Of a stretch of DNA of 6,580 nucleotides, positions 1-6,573 are shown piece after piece. The stretch is taken from positions 1-6,580 of the forward strand of contig JAGKXC010000099.1 in the NCBI GenBank assembly GCA_021151535.1, written 5' to 3'. This stretch comes from Sphingobacteriia bacterium (GTDB taxonomy: Bacteria; Bacteroidota; Bacteroidia; NS11-12g; UBA955). Below the pieces are notes generated by a model, which was given only the letters and a program-made list of their open reading frames with translations, did no database searches and was not told the DNA's origin. The position numbers and the translations under genes are program-made. The stretch's first letter is position 1. Each line of letters starts with the position of its first letter.

Positions 1-242
1 GTAGCATTGGCTGCTAAATCTTCGATGGAGTAACCTCTATGGTGTAGGATACCTTCTTCACCATCAAGGAAGGTGATTGCAGAAGTAGTAGAACCGGTAT
101 TTTTAAAACCGATATCTAAGGTAATGTGCCCTGTAAGGTCTCTAAGTTTGCTAATATCAATGGCTTTTTCGCCTTCTGAACCGGTAATAACTGGAAAGCT
201 GTATTCTTTGCCTTCTACGATAAGTGTTACATTTTCTGCCAT
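1..242 (-). CDS. gltA: Citrate synthase, N-terminal fragment (runs off the left edge)
   Basis: Citrate synthase condenses acetyl-CoA and oxaloacetate to citrate, the entry step of the TCA cycle in the cytoplasm. Only the first 80 codons are in the window, and the catalytic His and Asp residues lie outside it. The visible part has the typical start of the bacterial hexameric (type II) enzyme: a short beta-rich N-terminus, then GEKAIDISKLRDLTG (about residues 24-38), a TLDIGFKNTGS segment, and the strongly conserved ITFLDGEEGILHHRGYSIEDLA block (about 56-77). The ATG at 242 is the natural start, since it gives the family's usual short N-terminus. No Shine-Dalgarno is visible; the leader is AT-rich, as is common in Bacteroidota. 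The gene follows a terminator and has its own putative promoter, so it is probably a separate transcription unit from the operon upstream. Family assignment is firm from sequence style; whether the rest of the gene is intact cannot be seen. Confidence 0.93.
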   Translation of the reverse strand, partial: MAENVTLIVEGKEYSFPVITGSEGEKAIDISKLRDLTGHITLDIGFKNTGSTTSAITFLDGEEGILHHRGYSIEDLAANA

Positions 243-272
243 AAAATTGCTTGAAAAATTAATTGGGCACCG

Positions 273-304
273 CGAAGATACCACACACGCCTTGCATTAG
301 CAAG
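273..304 (-). promoter_or_regulatory. Putative gltA promoter of Bacteroidota type
   Basis: On the minus strand a CTTG element (301-304) stands 20 bp upstream of TATCTTCG (273-280). The second element matches the Bacteroidota -7 consensus TAnnTTTG at all but one defined position, and the first resembles the -33 TTTG/TTG box at the usual spacing. Transcription would start near 266-268 and give a leader of about 25 nt before the gltA ATG. A weaker alternative is TAACACTG (311-318), with a TTG 20 bp further upstream. The assignment rests on consensus matching only. Confidence 0.45.
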
Positions 305-305
305 T

Positions 306-318
306 TAGCACAGTGTTA
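306..318. promoter_or_regulatory. Imperfect dyad upstream of the gltA -33 element (possible operator)
   Basis: The 13-bp sequence TAACACTGTGCTA (minus strand) is a 6-1-6 inverted repeat with one mismatched pair. It sits directly upstream of the proposed -33 box of gltA. The position would suit an activator or repressor site, but so short an imperfect dyad is expected by chance fairly often, and I recognise no known regulator motif in it. Confidence 0.15.
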
Positions 319-373
319 TCTTTTTGGTGATATTAATTCAACAAACGAAGTAAAAAATGGTTGAGTGAAATGT

Positions 374-394
374 AAAAAAATTATCCTTTGGATA
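374..394 (-). terminator. Short intrinsic terminator overlapping the stop codon of the small winged-helix gene
   Basis: On the minus strand TATCC-AAA-GGATA (382-394) forms a five-base-pair stem with a three-base loop. It is followed immediately by A and a run of seven T (374-380). The last codons and the TAA stop (381-383) of the upstream gene make up the right arm. The stem is short with only two G-C pairs, so termination may be partial. Its place at the end of the operon, just before a gene with its own promoter, supports the call. Confidence 0.5.
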
Positions 395-635
395 GTGCTT
401 CCAAACCTTTAGCGGTAAGTTGAAATCGGGTAGAAACGAATCCGTCGGCATCAAACATCGATAAATTTCTGAGGGGGCCATTAACGGCTTTTATATAACG
501 ATGATGATGAAGTGTTTTCAAAATATCTTTCACAACGAAACTGGGCAATTGGGTTTCATCCGTAACTGTTTGGGGAGTTTCGGGATGAATGAGGCAAGCC
601 AATACCTTTAATTCGTCTTGGAGGATTTCCAGCAT
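381..635 (-). CDS. Small winged-helix-like protein, unknown function
   Basis: This is an 84-residue protein that I do not recognise as a named family. Its layout suggests a compact winged helix-turn-helix. A first helix lies at about residues 4-17 (LQDELKVLACLI). A short second helix follows near 21-29. A likely recognition helix spans about 33-45 (FVVKDILKTLHHH), then RYIKAVNG, and a hairpin or wing covers about 54-73. The end, FQLTAKGLEALSKG, resembles the closing strand and helix of many MarR/PadR-like winged-helix domains. There is no signal peptide, membrane segment or cysteine pair. The ATG at 635 is 11 nt after the lysS stop, so it is co-transcribed and probably translationally coupled; it is the last gene of the operon, and its stop lies inside the terminator hairpin. 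A DNA-binding or protein-interaction role is inferred from predicted shape only. It could also be a non-DNA-binding winged-helix adaptor. Confidence 0.75.
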   Translation of the reverse strand: MLEILQDELKVLACLIHPETPQTVTDETQLPSFVVKDILKTLHHHRYIKAVNGPLRNLSMFDADGFVSTRFQLTAKGLEALSKG

Positions 636-646
636 CGCCCGAAAAA

Positions 647-2170
647 TTAATCGTTTTTCTCTGGACGCATTTGCGGAAAGAAAAGCACTTCTTGGATACT
701 CACTTGGTTGGTGAGCATCATGGTAAGGCGATCAATTCCTATACCCAATCCGCTGGTTGGCGGCATGGCGTATTCCAAAGAACGCACGAAATCGTGGTCG
801 TAAGCCATGGCTTCGTCATCACCTCTTGCAGCCAATTTTAGCTGATCTTCGAAACGTTCGCGCTGATCAATTGGATCGTTCAACTCGGAATATGCATTGG
901 CGATTTCTTTGCCGTTTACGAACAACTCAAATCTCTCTACCAAACCGGGTTTAGAGCGGTGTTTTTTGGTAAGCGGACTCATTTCGATGGGGTAATCGAT
1001 GATGAAAGTTGGCTGGATTAAGTTGCTTTCTACGCAGGCGCCGAAGATTTCATCGATCAATTTCGCTGAGCCCATTTGGCTGGTAACTTCACAACCTACA
1101 GATTTGGCGAAAGCACCCAATTCCGCTTCCGATTTTCCTTGAATATCGAAATTGGCATATTTCTGAATGGCTTCGGCCATGGTGTAACGCTGATAAGGTT
1201 TAGCGAAAGAAATCTCTTTTTCGCCCAAGGTTACAGCGGCAGAACCGGTAACATCTACGGCGCATTTTTCAAGCATTTCCTCCACAAAATCCATCATCCA
1301 GAAGTAATCTTTGTAGGCTACATAGATTTCTAATGCGGTAAATTCTGGGTTGTGGGTTCTATCAATTCCTTCATTTCTGAAGTTTTTGGCAAATTCATAC
1401 ACGCCATCAAATCCACCAACGATCAATCTTTTTAGGTATAATTCATTGGCGATACGCAAGTAAAGCGGAATATCCAATGCATTGTGGTGGGTGATGAATG
1501 GGCGAGCTGCTGCGCCGCCATGGATAGACTGCAAGATGGGTGTTTCCACTTCCAAGTAACCTCTTTTGTTGAAGGTTTCACGCAAGCTACTTACCACCTT
1601 GGTGCGTTTGATGAAGGTTTCTTTGTATTGTGGGTTTACAATCAAATCCACATAACGCATTCTGTAACGCGCTTCTGGATCGGTGAAAGCGTCGTATACA
1701 TTGCCTTCGGCATCTTGTTTGGGCAATGGCAATGGATTCAAGCATTTTGATAACAAAGTAAGTCCAGTTGCGTGCACAGAAATCTCACCAGTTTGTGTGG
1801 TGAAAACATGACCTGTTACGCCAATGATATCGCCGATATCCAACAACTTTTTGAATACAGTGTTGTAGAACTCTTTGTCCTCGCCGGGGCAAATTTCATC
1901 TCTATTTACGTAGATCTGGATTCTTCCCGAAGAGTCTTGCAAATCAGCGAAAGCGGCCTTACCCATAATTCTGCGGGTCATCAATCTCCCGGCGAGGGTA
2001 ACAGATTTCCATTTATCCCCATCTGGCTCAGCGGTGTATCCGGTGCGGATATCGGCTGCCAAGGTATCTACAGGGTAAAGGGCTGCTGGATAGGGGTCGA
2101 TCCCCATATCGCGTAATTGCTGTAACGACTGTCTGCGTAAAAGTTGTTGTTCGTTTAAGGAAGTTTCCAT
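647..2170 (-). CDS. lysS: Lysyl-tRNA synthetase, class II
   Basis: This enzyme charges tRNA-Lys with lysine using ATP, in the cytoplasm. With the ATG at 2170 the protein has 507 residues, normal for bacterial LysRS. An N-terminal OB-fold for anticodon binding covers about residues 57-145 (VTLAGRLMTRRIMGKAAFADL). The class II catalytic core follows: motif 1 around GYLEVETPILQ (about 204-214), motif 2 FRNEGIDRTHNPEF (264-277) with its invariant Arg and Glu, a conserved NGKEIANAYSELNDP block (about 419-433), and motif 3 GLGIGIDRLTMML (474-486). The frame stays open to a GTG at 2182, which would add MAYF. I prefer the ATG because METSLNEQQLLRRQSL looks like the usual family start and ATG is the commoner codon. 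The gap to the lspA stop is 16 nt. No T-box, riboswitch or attenuator is visible, so expression probably follows the operon. The protein ends with FFPQMRPEKND, a typical Bacteroidota-style tail. Confidence 0.97.
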   Translation of the reverse strand: METSLNEQQLLRRQSLQQLRDMGIDPYPAALYPVDTLAADIRTGYTAEPDGDKWKSVTLAGRLMTRRIMGKAAFADLQDSSGRIQIYVNRDEICPGEDKEFYNTVFKKLLDIGDIIGVTGHVFTTQTGEISVHATGLTLLSKCLNPLPLPKQDAEGNVYDAFTDPEARYRMRYVDLIVNPQYKETFIKRTKVVSSLRETFNKRGYLEVETPILQSIHGGAAARPFITHHNALDIPLYLRIANELYLKRLIVGGFDGVYEFAKNFRNEGIDRTHNPEFTALEIYVAYKDYFWMMDFVEEMLEKCAVDVTGSAAVTLGEKEISFAKPYQRYTMAEAIQKYANFDIQGKSEAELGAFAKSVGCEVTSQMGSAKLIDEIFGACVESNLIQPTFIIDYPIEMSPLTKKHRSKPGLVERFELFVNGKEIANAYSELNDPIDQRERFEDQLKLAARGDDEAMAYDHDFVRSLEYAMPPTSGLGIGIDRLTMMLTNQVSIQEVLFFPQMRPEKND

Positions 2171-2186
2171 GAAATATGCCACAAAA

Positions 2187-2819
2187 TTAATGAAACGCTT
2201 TTTCCATTTCCGTTTTATTGAAAAAAGAGTTTTGTCCGATGATCATTGTTGCCACACCCACAGTAATACAGGCATCGGCGAAGTTCCAAATGGGAGAGAA
2301 GAACACAAAATAATCGCCCCCCCAAAAAGGCAACCACTGGGGCAAATATCCTTGCCAAAGTGGCGCATAAAACATGTCTACCACCCATCCTTGGAACCAA
2401 CCGGTGGGGTGATACATATTGATATCCTTGAAGATAACTCCGTAAAAAACTGAATCGATGATGTTTCCTATGGCTCCGGCAATCACCAATGAAACTGCCA
2501 AAACCAATCCCCAATTGGCACCATTTTTTATGGATTTATACAAATACCAAATGCCAAATCCAGAAACAACAATTCTAAAAAATGTAAGTAATAATTTACC
2601 CCAAACACCGTCAAACAGCTTCATTCCATAAGCCATTCCCGGATTTTCAATAAAATGTAGGTTAAACCAATTGCCAAAAACCGGCACCGTTTCGCCCAAT
2701 AAAAAATGTGTTTTGATGTAAACTTTAATGCATTGATCAATTACGAGCAAGGCAAAAATAAGCAAGGCGGGGAAGAGAAACTTCCTCGACAACAGTTGTT
2801 GCAGTGTTTGTTGAATCAC
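2187..2819 (-). CDS. lspA: Lipoprotein signal peptidase (signal peptidase II)
   Basis: LspA is an inner-membrane aspartyl protease that removes the signal peptide from diacylated prolipoproteins. The family signatures are in order: D28 and K32 at the end of TM1 (VIDQCIK), N59 in ENPGMAYG, GAIGNIID with catalytic D122, VVD at 146-148, and PIWNFADACI with catalytic D182. Four hydrophobic segments fit the family (about 13-33, 74-94, 104-122, 180-196). At 210 residues it is longer than the E. coli enzyme (about 164). Most of the excess lies in two aromatic-rich insertions, one between D122 and VVD and one between VVD and the second catalytic Asp. The start is GTG: the frame has no upstream ATG before a stop, and the first internal Met (62) is beyond TM1. 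The GTG lies 4 nt after the stop of the dksA-like gene, suggesting translational coupling. A run of seven G codes for part of W166-G168. Confidence 0.95.
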   Translation of the reverse strand: MIQQTLQQLLSRKFLFPALLIFALLVIDQCIKVYIKTHFLLGETVPVFGNWFNLHFIENPGMAYGMKLFDGVWGKLLLTFFRIVVSGFGIWYLYKSIKNGANWGLVLAVSLVIAGAIGNIIDSVFYGVIFKDINMYHPTGWFQGWVVDMFYAPLWQGYLPQWLPFWGGDYFVFFSPIWNFADACITVGVATMIIGQNSFFNKTEMEKAFH

Positions 2820-2823
2820 GAAA

Positions 2824-3201
2824 TTATTTCTTGAGTTTTGCTTCTATCGTTTGGGTGGTATGTGGAACTGCGCGCAAACGCTCTTTAGGAATTAGCTTAC
2901 CAGAAGTTTTGCAAATACCATAAGTTTTGTTCTCAATCCTCACCAAAGCTGCCTCAAGATTTTTCATAAATTTTAGCTGATGCGCTGCCAATTGATTTAA
3001 GTTCTCTTTCTCAAATGTATCAGCTCCATCATCTAATGTAAGATAGTTGTTGTTGGTACTATCTGTTCCGTTCTCGTTACCATCACGTAAATTAGATTGC
3101 AATGTTTTGAATTCAGATTTCGCCACTTCCAATTTCGCCAAGATAATTTCCTTGAACTCCTGAAGTTCTTCATCTGTGTAACGGGTTTTTTCTTTTTCCA
3201 T
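2824..3201 (-). CDS. DksA/TraR-family RNA polymerase-binding regulator with one zinc-site cysteine
   Basis: Proteins of this family enter the RNA polymerase secondary channel and, usually with ppGpp, adjust transcription of rRNA and amino-acid genes. This one has 125 residues. A long helical hairpin covers about 9-93, and the tip contains LDDGAD, where D58 and D61 match the DxxD pair at the tip of E. coli DksA; the following Ala of E. coli appears to be F63. The C-terminal globular part reads YGICKTSGKLIPKERLRAVPHTTQTIEAK (about 94-122, shown in pieces of the family pattern). It keeps the fold signature but only one of the four zinc-binding cysteines (C97), the others being S100 and non-cysteine residues in the last part. 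It sits 5 nt after ileS and 4 nt before lspA. Such a gene between ileS and lspA is, from memory, common in Bacteroidota. I leave the symbol blank because DksA and TraR-like paralogues cannot be separated here. Confidence 0.92.
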   Translation of the reverse strand: MEKEKTRYTDEELQEFKEIILAKLEVAKSEFKTLQSNLRDGNENGTDSTNNNYLTLDDGADTFEKENLNQLAAHQLKFMKNLEAALVRIENKTYGICKTSGKLIPKERLRAVPHTTQTIEAKLKK

Positions 3202-3206
3202 TTTCG

Positions 3207-6200
3207 TTAAGCTTTAACAATGCGAATATGCACTGGGGAATCGTACACATCCGCGGGGTTTTCGGTTGTAAAGTTGCTGAAAGTGAGTTGGTTGGCCAAC
3301 ACTTCACCACAAATATACGCATTAAAATGATTCACACTATTTTGCAGATCTTCATTACCATGATACTCAACTACAATTTTATCAGTCAATTCAAAGCCCA
3401 GCTCCTTTCTCAGATTTTGAATCCTATTGACAAATTCCCTAGCAATACCTTCCTGCAACAAAGAATCTGTTAGGGTAATATCCAAAGCAACCGTGATAGC
3501 ATTTTCAGATGCTACCAACCAACCAGGCATATCCTCTGTAGAGATTTCTACATCCTCTGTTGTGATGGTATGGGATTGCCCATTTAGCATCACTTCTAAG
3601 CTGCCTTCAGATTCCATTTTACGAATTGTATCTTGGTTGAAATTCTGAATTTCTGCGGCCATCGCCTTCATTTCACCACCGAGTTTTTTGCCCAATGTTT
3701 TAAAATTCGGCTTGATTTTCTTCACCAAATTCGGATGATCGCCCGAAACAATTTCAATTTCTTTCACATTCACTTCGCTCTTGATTAACTCCTCCATGTG
3801 GGCAATCATTTCCTTTACTTCCTGTTTGTCTGCAGGAACCAAGATTTTTTGCAAAGGCTGGCGAACCTTGATTTTCTCTTTCTTTCTCAAGCTTAACACC
3901 AGGCTGCAAATGTGTTGCGCCTTTTCCATAGATAGTTCTAAGTTGCTATCAATGAATGTGTTATTGGCTTTTGGCCAGTTGCTTAAGTGTACAGAACAGT
4001 TACCGTTGTTTGCTTCCAACTCGCCATGAAGCGCACGGAATAACCACTCCGAGAAGAATGGGGCGATAGGCGCCATCAACTGGGTAACGGTTTTCAAACA
4101 TTGGAACAAGGTTTCGTATGCGGCTTGCTTATCGGCGTTCATTTCGCCCTTCCAGAATCTGCGTCGCGATAAACGAACATACCAGTTACTCAATTGCTCG
4201 GTAACAAATTCTTCAATATATCGGCCGGCACGGGTAGGATCGTAATCGTTGAATGCCGATTCAACATCCAAAATCAATGTATTTAATTTTGAAAGTACCC
4301 AGCGGTCTAATTCTGTAAATTGAGATGGATCAACTTGATTCTTTTCATCAAATTTGAACTGATCCAAGTTGGCGTAAATGGCAAAAAATCCGTAGGTATT
4401 GTACAATGTACCCAAGAATTTTCTTTGCGATTCCACTACACCGTCCATATCAAACTTCAAGTTATCCCATGGTTGGGCATTGGTTACCATGTACCAACGA
4501 ACGGCATCAGCGCCATACTTATCAACGGTTTCAAATGGATCGATGGCATTGCCCAAGCGCTTGCTCATTTTGTTGCCGTGTTTGTCTAATACCAATCCAT
4601 TGGCAATTACATTTTTGAAAGCCACATCATCGAACAACATGGTTGCGATGGTGTGAAGGGTAAAGAACCACCCGCGTGTTTGGTCAACTCCTTCGGCAAT
4701 GAAATCAGCGGGGAAATTGGCTTTGAAAATGTCTTGATTCTCAAATGGATAATGCCATTGCGCATATGGCATGGCCCCAGAATCAAACCAAACATCAATT
4801 AAATCCGTTTCTCTTTGCATCGGCTTACCAGAAGCACTTACCAAAGTGATGCGGTCTACATAAGGTCTATGCAAATCTTGGGTTGAATCGTCTACAGACT
4901 GGTTCAAGCCCAATTGTTTGTTGGCTTTTTCAATTTCTTCCTTTAATTCGGCGATGCTTCCGATGCAGATTTCTTCGCTGCCATCTTCGGTTCGCCAAAT
5001 CGGTAATGGAGTACCCCAAAAACGCGAACGGGAAAGATTCCAGTCTACCAAGTTTTCTAACCAGTTTCCAAATCTTCCTTCGCCCGTTGACGCAGGTTTC
5101 CAATTTATGGTTTTGTTTAAAGCTACCAATTTATCCTTAACAGCGGTAGTTTTCACAAACCAACTCTCTAAGGGATAATACAATACAGGCTTGTCTGTTC
5201 TCCAGCAATGGGGGTAAGTGTGCTCGTATTTTTCAACCTTAAAGGCCTTGTTTTCTTGCTTTAACTTGATAGCAATACGCTCATCAACACTCAAATATTT
5301 ATCTCTTCCTTGTTTGGCAGCTTCAGCGGCTTTTTCCTCGTCGCTCAAGTATGCTTCTTTCACAAATTCCTGGGCGAAATCCGTTACACTGTCAACGAAT
5401 TTGCCTTTTTTGTCAACCAAAGTAAGCGATCCAATTCCATTCTCTCTGGCAGTTCGGAAGTCATCGGCACCAAAACTTGGGGCGATGTGAACGATACCGG
5501 TACCGTCTTCGGTAGACACGAAATCGCCGATGATTACCCTAAAAGCATCGCCATCTTCGGGCTGAGCGTAAGGTAGCAATTGTTCGTATCGTTTTCCGGC
5601 AAGGTCGCTGCCTTTTTGGGAATGGAGCAATCGCCACGGAAGAATTTTATCGCCGGCTTTGAAAACCATTTCGGCTTCAGCGCCTTCGGCTGAGAAAAAC
5701 TTACCCATCAACGCTTCGGCCACGATTACTTCAACGGCTTCTGCGGTGTAGGGATTAAAAGTTTGGATGGTAACATAATCAATATCTTTTCCTACGGCCA
5801 ACGCGGTATTGGAAGGCAGGGTCCAGGGTGTGGTTGTCCATGCAAGGAAATAGGTATTGGCAGCATCGTCGAGTTTAAACTGCGCAACGATGGTGGTGTC
5901 TTTCACATTTTTGTATGTACCTGGTTGGTTAAGTTCGTGGCTACTTAATCCGGTTCCGGCAGCGGGCGAAAAGGGCTGGATGGTATATCCTTTATACAAA
6001 TAACCTTTTTGGTACAGCTGTTTTAGCAAATACCATAGGGTTTCCACGTATTCGTTTTCGTAGGTAACGTAAGGATTATTCAAATCTACCCAGTATCCGA
6101 TTTTTTTGGTTAGGGTATCCCATTTGTCTTTAAACATCAACACATCGGATCTACATTCTTTGTTGTAGTCTTCCATGGAAATCTTGGTTCCGATGTCTTC

Positions 6201-6509
6201 TTTTTTGATGCCTAAGCGTTTTTCAACTTGCAATTCGATGGGCAAACCGTGGGTATCCCAGCCTGCTTTTCTGGCTACTTGAAATCCTTGTTGGGTTTTG
6301 TATCTGCAAAAAATATCCTTAATGGCTCTGGCCATCACGTGGTGAATCCCTGGCATCCCGTTGGCGGATGGCGGACCTTCGAAGAAGGTAAAAGCGGGAG
6401 CACCCTCGCGTTGGCTAATACTTTTTTCGAAAACGCTTTCATTTTCCCAGAATTCCAGAATAGCGGCTTCGATTTCAGGCCAATTGAGTTGTTTTAAAGT
6501 AGGATACAT
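3207..6509 (-). CDS. ileS: Isoleucyl-tRNA synthetase, type 2 (IleRS2-like) with GIHH signature
   Basis: IleRS attaches isoleucine to tRNA-Ile and hydrolyses mischarged Val-tRNA-Ile, in the cytoplasm. The 1100-residue protein has full family length. Its class I signature is PGIHH (53-57) in place of the usual HIGH, followed by GWDTHGLPIE (83-92). The CP1 editing domain follows, with TTTPWTLP (225-232) and GTGIVHIAPSFGADD (336-350), whose Asp is the conserved editing residue, so editing looks intact. Next come CWRTDKPVLYY (435-445), the WFDSGAMPYA region (574-583), KMSKR (648-651 and adjacent) as the second signature, and the anticodon-binding domain with SNWYVRLSRRRFW (774-786). The long C-terminal region lacks the paired CxxC zinc motif of E. 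coli-type (type 1) enzymes. GIHH, KMSKR and this tail all point to type 2, the group that includes eukaryotic cytosolic and mupirocin-tolerant enzymes. The ATG at 6509 gives the expected MYPTLKQLNWPEIE start. It is the first gene of the operon, with a very short leader and no T-box. Confidence 0.97.
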   Translation of the reverse strand: MYPTLKQLNWPEIEAAILEFWENESVFEKSISQREGAPAFTFFEGPPSANGMPGIHHVMARAIKDIFCRYKTQQGFQVARKAGWDTHGLPIELQVEKRLGIKKEDIGTKISMEDYNKECRSDVLMFKDKWDTLTKKIGYWVDLNNPYVTYENEYVETLWYLLKQLYQKGYLYKGYTIQPFSPAAGTGLSSHELNQPGTYKNVKDTTIVAQFKLDDAANTYFLAWTTTPWTLPSNTALAVGKDIDYVTIQTFNPYTAEAVEVIVAEALMGKFFSAEGAEAEMVFKAGDKILPWRLLHSQKGSDLAGKRYEQLLPYAQPEDGDAFRVIIGDFVSTEDGTGIVHIAPSFGADDFRTARENGIGSLTLVDKKGKFVDSVTDFAQEFVKEAYLSDEEKAAEAAKQGRDKYLSVDERIAIKLKQENKAFKVEKYEHTYPHCWRTDKPVLYYPLESWFVKTTAVKDKLVALNKTINWKPASTGEGRFGNWLENLVDWNLSRSRFWGTPLPIWRTEDGSEEICIGSIAELKEEIEKANKQLGLNQSVDDSTQDLHRPYVDRITLVSASGKPMQRETDLIDVWFDSGAMPYAQWHYPFENQDIFKANFPADFIAEGVDQTRGWFFTLHTIATMLFDDVAFKNVIANGLVLDKHGNKMSKRLGNAIDPFETVDKYGADAVRWYMVTNAQPWDNLKFDMDGVVESQRKFLGTLYNTYGFFAIYANLDQFKFDEKNQVDPSQFTELDRWVLSKLNTLILDVESAFNDYDPTRAGRYIEEFVTEQLSNWYVRLSRRRFWKGEMNADKQAAYETLFQCLKTVTQLMAPIAPFFSEWLFRALHGELEANNGNCSVHLSNWPKANNTFIDSNLELSMEKAQHICSLVLSLRKKEKIKVRQPLQKILVPADKQEVKEMIAHMEELIKSEVNVKEIEIVSGDHPNLVKKIKPNFKTLGKKLGGEMKAMAAEIQNFNQDTIRKMESEGSLEVMLNGQSHTITTEDVEISTEDMPGWLVASENAITVALDITLTDSLLQEGIAREFVNRIQNLRKELGFELTDKIVVEYHGNEDLQNSVNHFNAYICGEVLANQLTFSNFTTENPADVYDSPVHIRIVKA

Positions 6510-6522
6510 GAATGATGGATAC

Positions 6523-6573
6523 TAAAATGCAAAAATACGTAAAATGCAAAATTACGAAATTTGCAAAAAGAAA
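6523..6573. repeat. 17-bp tandem repeat, two near-identical copies plus one degenerate copy
   Basis: On the plus strand taaaatgcaaaaatacg (6523-6539) is followed directly by taaaatgcaaaattacg (6540-6556), identical except at one position. The next 17 bp (6557-6573) match the unit at 11 of 17 positions and keep the tgcaaaaa core. Read on the minus strand, each near-identical copy carries one TAnnTTTG box, so the repeat and the ileS promoter overlap. Copies may be binding sites for a regulator or the result of a local duplication. Confidence 0.75.
6530..6554 (-). promoter_or_regulatory. Putative ileS operon promoter region with two -7 boxes
   Basis: Two exact matches to the Bacteroidota -7 box TAnnTTTG lie 17 bp apart on the minus strand: TAATTTTG (6547-6554) and TATTTTTG (6530-6537). 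The nearer one would give a start about 15 nt before the ileS ATG, the farther one about 30 nt. Neither has a good TTG/TTTG -33 element at 19-21 bp; the only TTTTTGC upstream (6561-6569) is at the wrong spacing for both. The -7 boxes are clear, but which is used is not. Confidence 0.45.

Noticed and set aside
73..300. Plus-strand frame of 75 codons starting with GTG
   Set aside because: It is antisense to the clear citrate synthase start and covers the proposed gltA promoter; the product has no family features.
1772..2116. Open frame of 114 codons on the plus strand inside lysS
   Set aside because: It lies wholly antisense to a well-conserved enzyme gene, and its translation has no recognisable features. 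The same holds for the other plus-strand frames inside ileS and lspA.
2171..2182. GTG at 2182 as the start of lysS, adding four residues (MAYF)
   Set aside because: The ATG at 2170 gives the typical family N-terminus and a better start codon; the added residues have no support. The GTG remains a minor possibility.
2183..2190. Exact TAnnTTTG match (TAATTTTG) at the lspA-lysS junction as an internal lysS promoter
   Set aside because: There is no TTG/TTTG at 19-21 bp upstream, the box includes the lspA stop codon, and the leader would be only about 5-10 nt. AT-rich junctions give such matches by chance.
6523..6573. CRISPR array or plasmid iterons at the 17-bp repeats
   Set aside because: The units are directly adjacent with no spacers and are too few. 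The context is a housekeeping promoter with no rep or cas gene in view.
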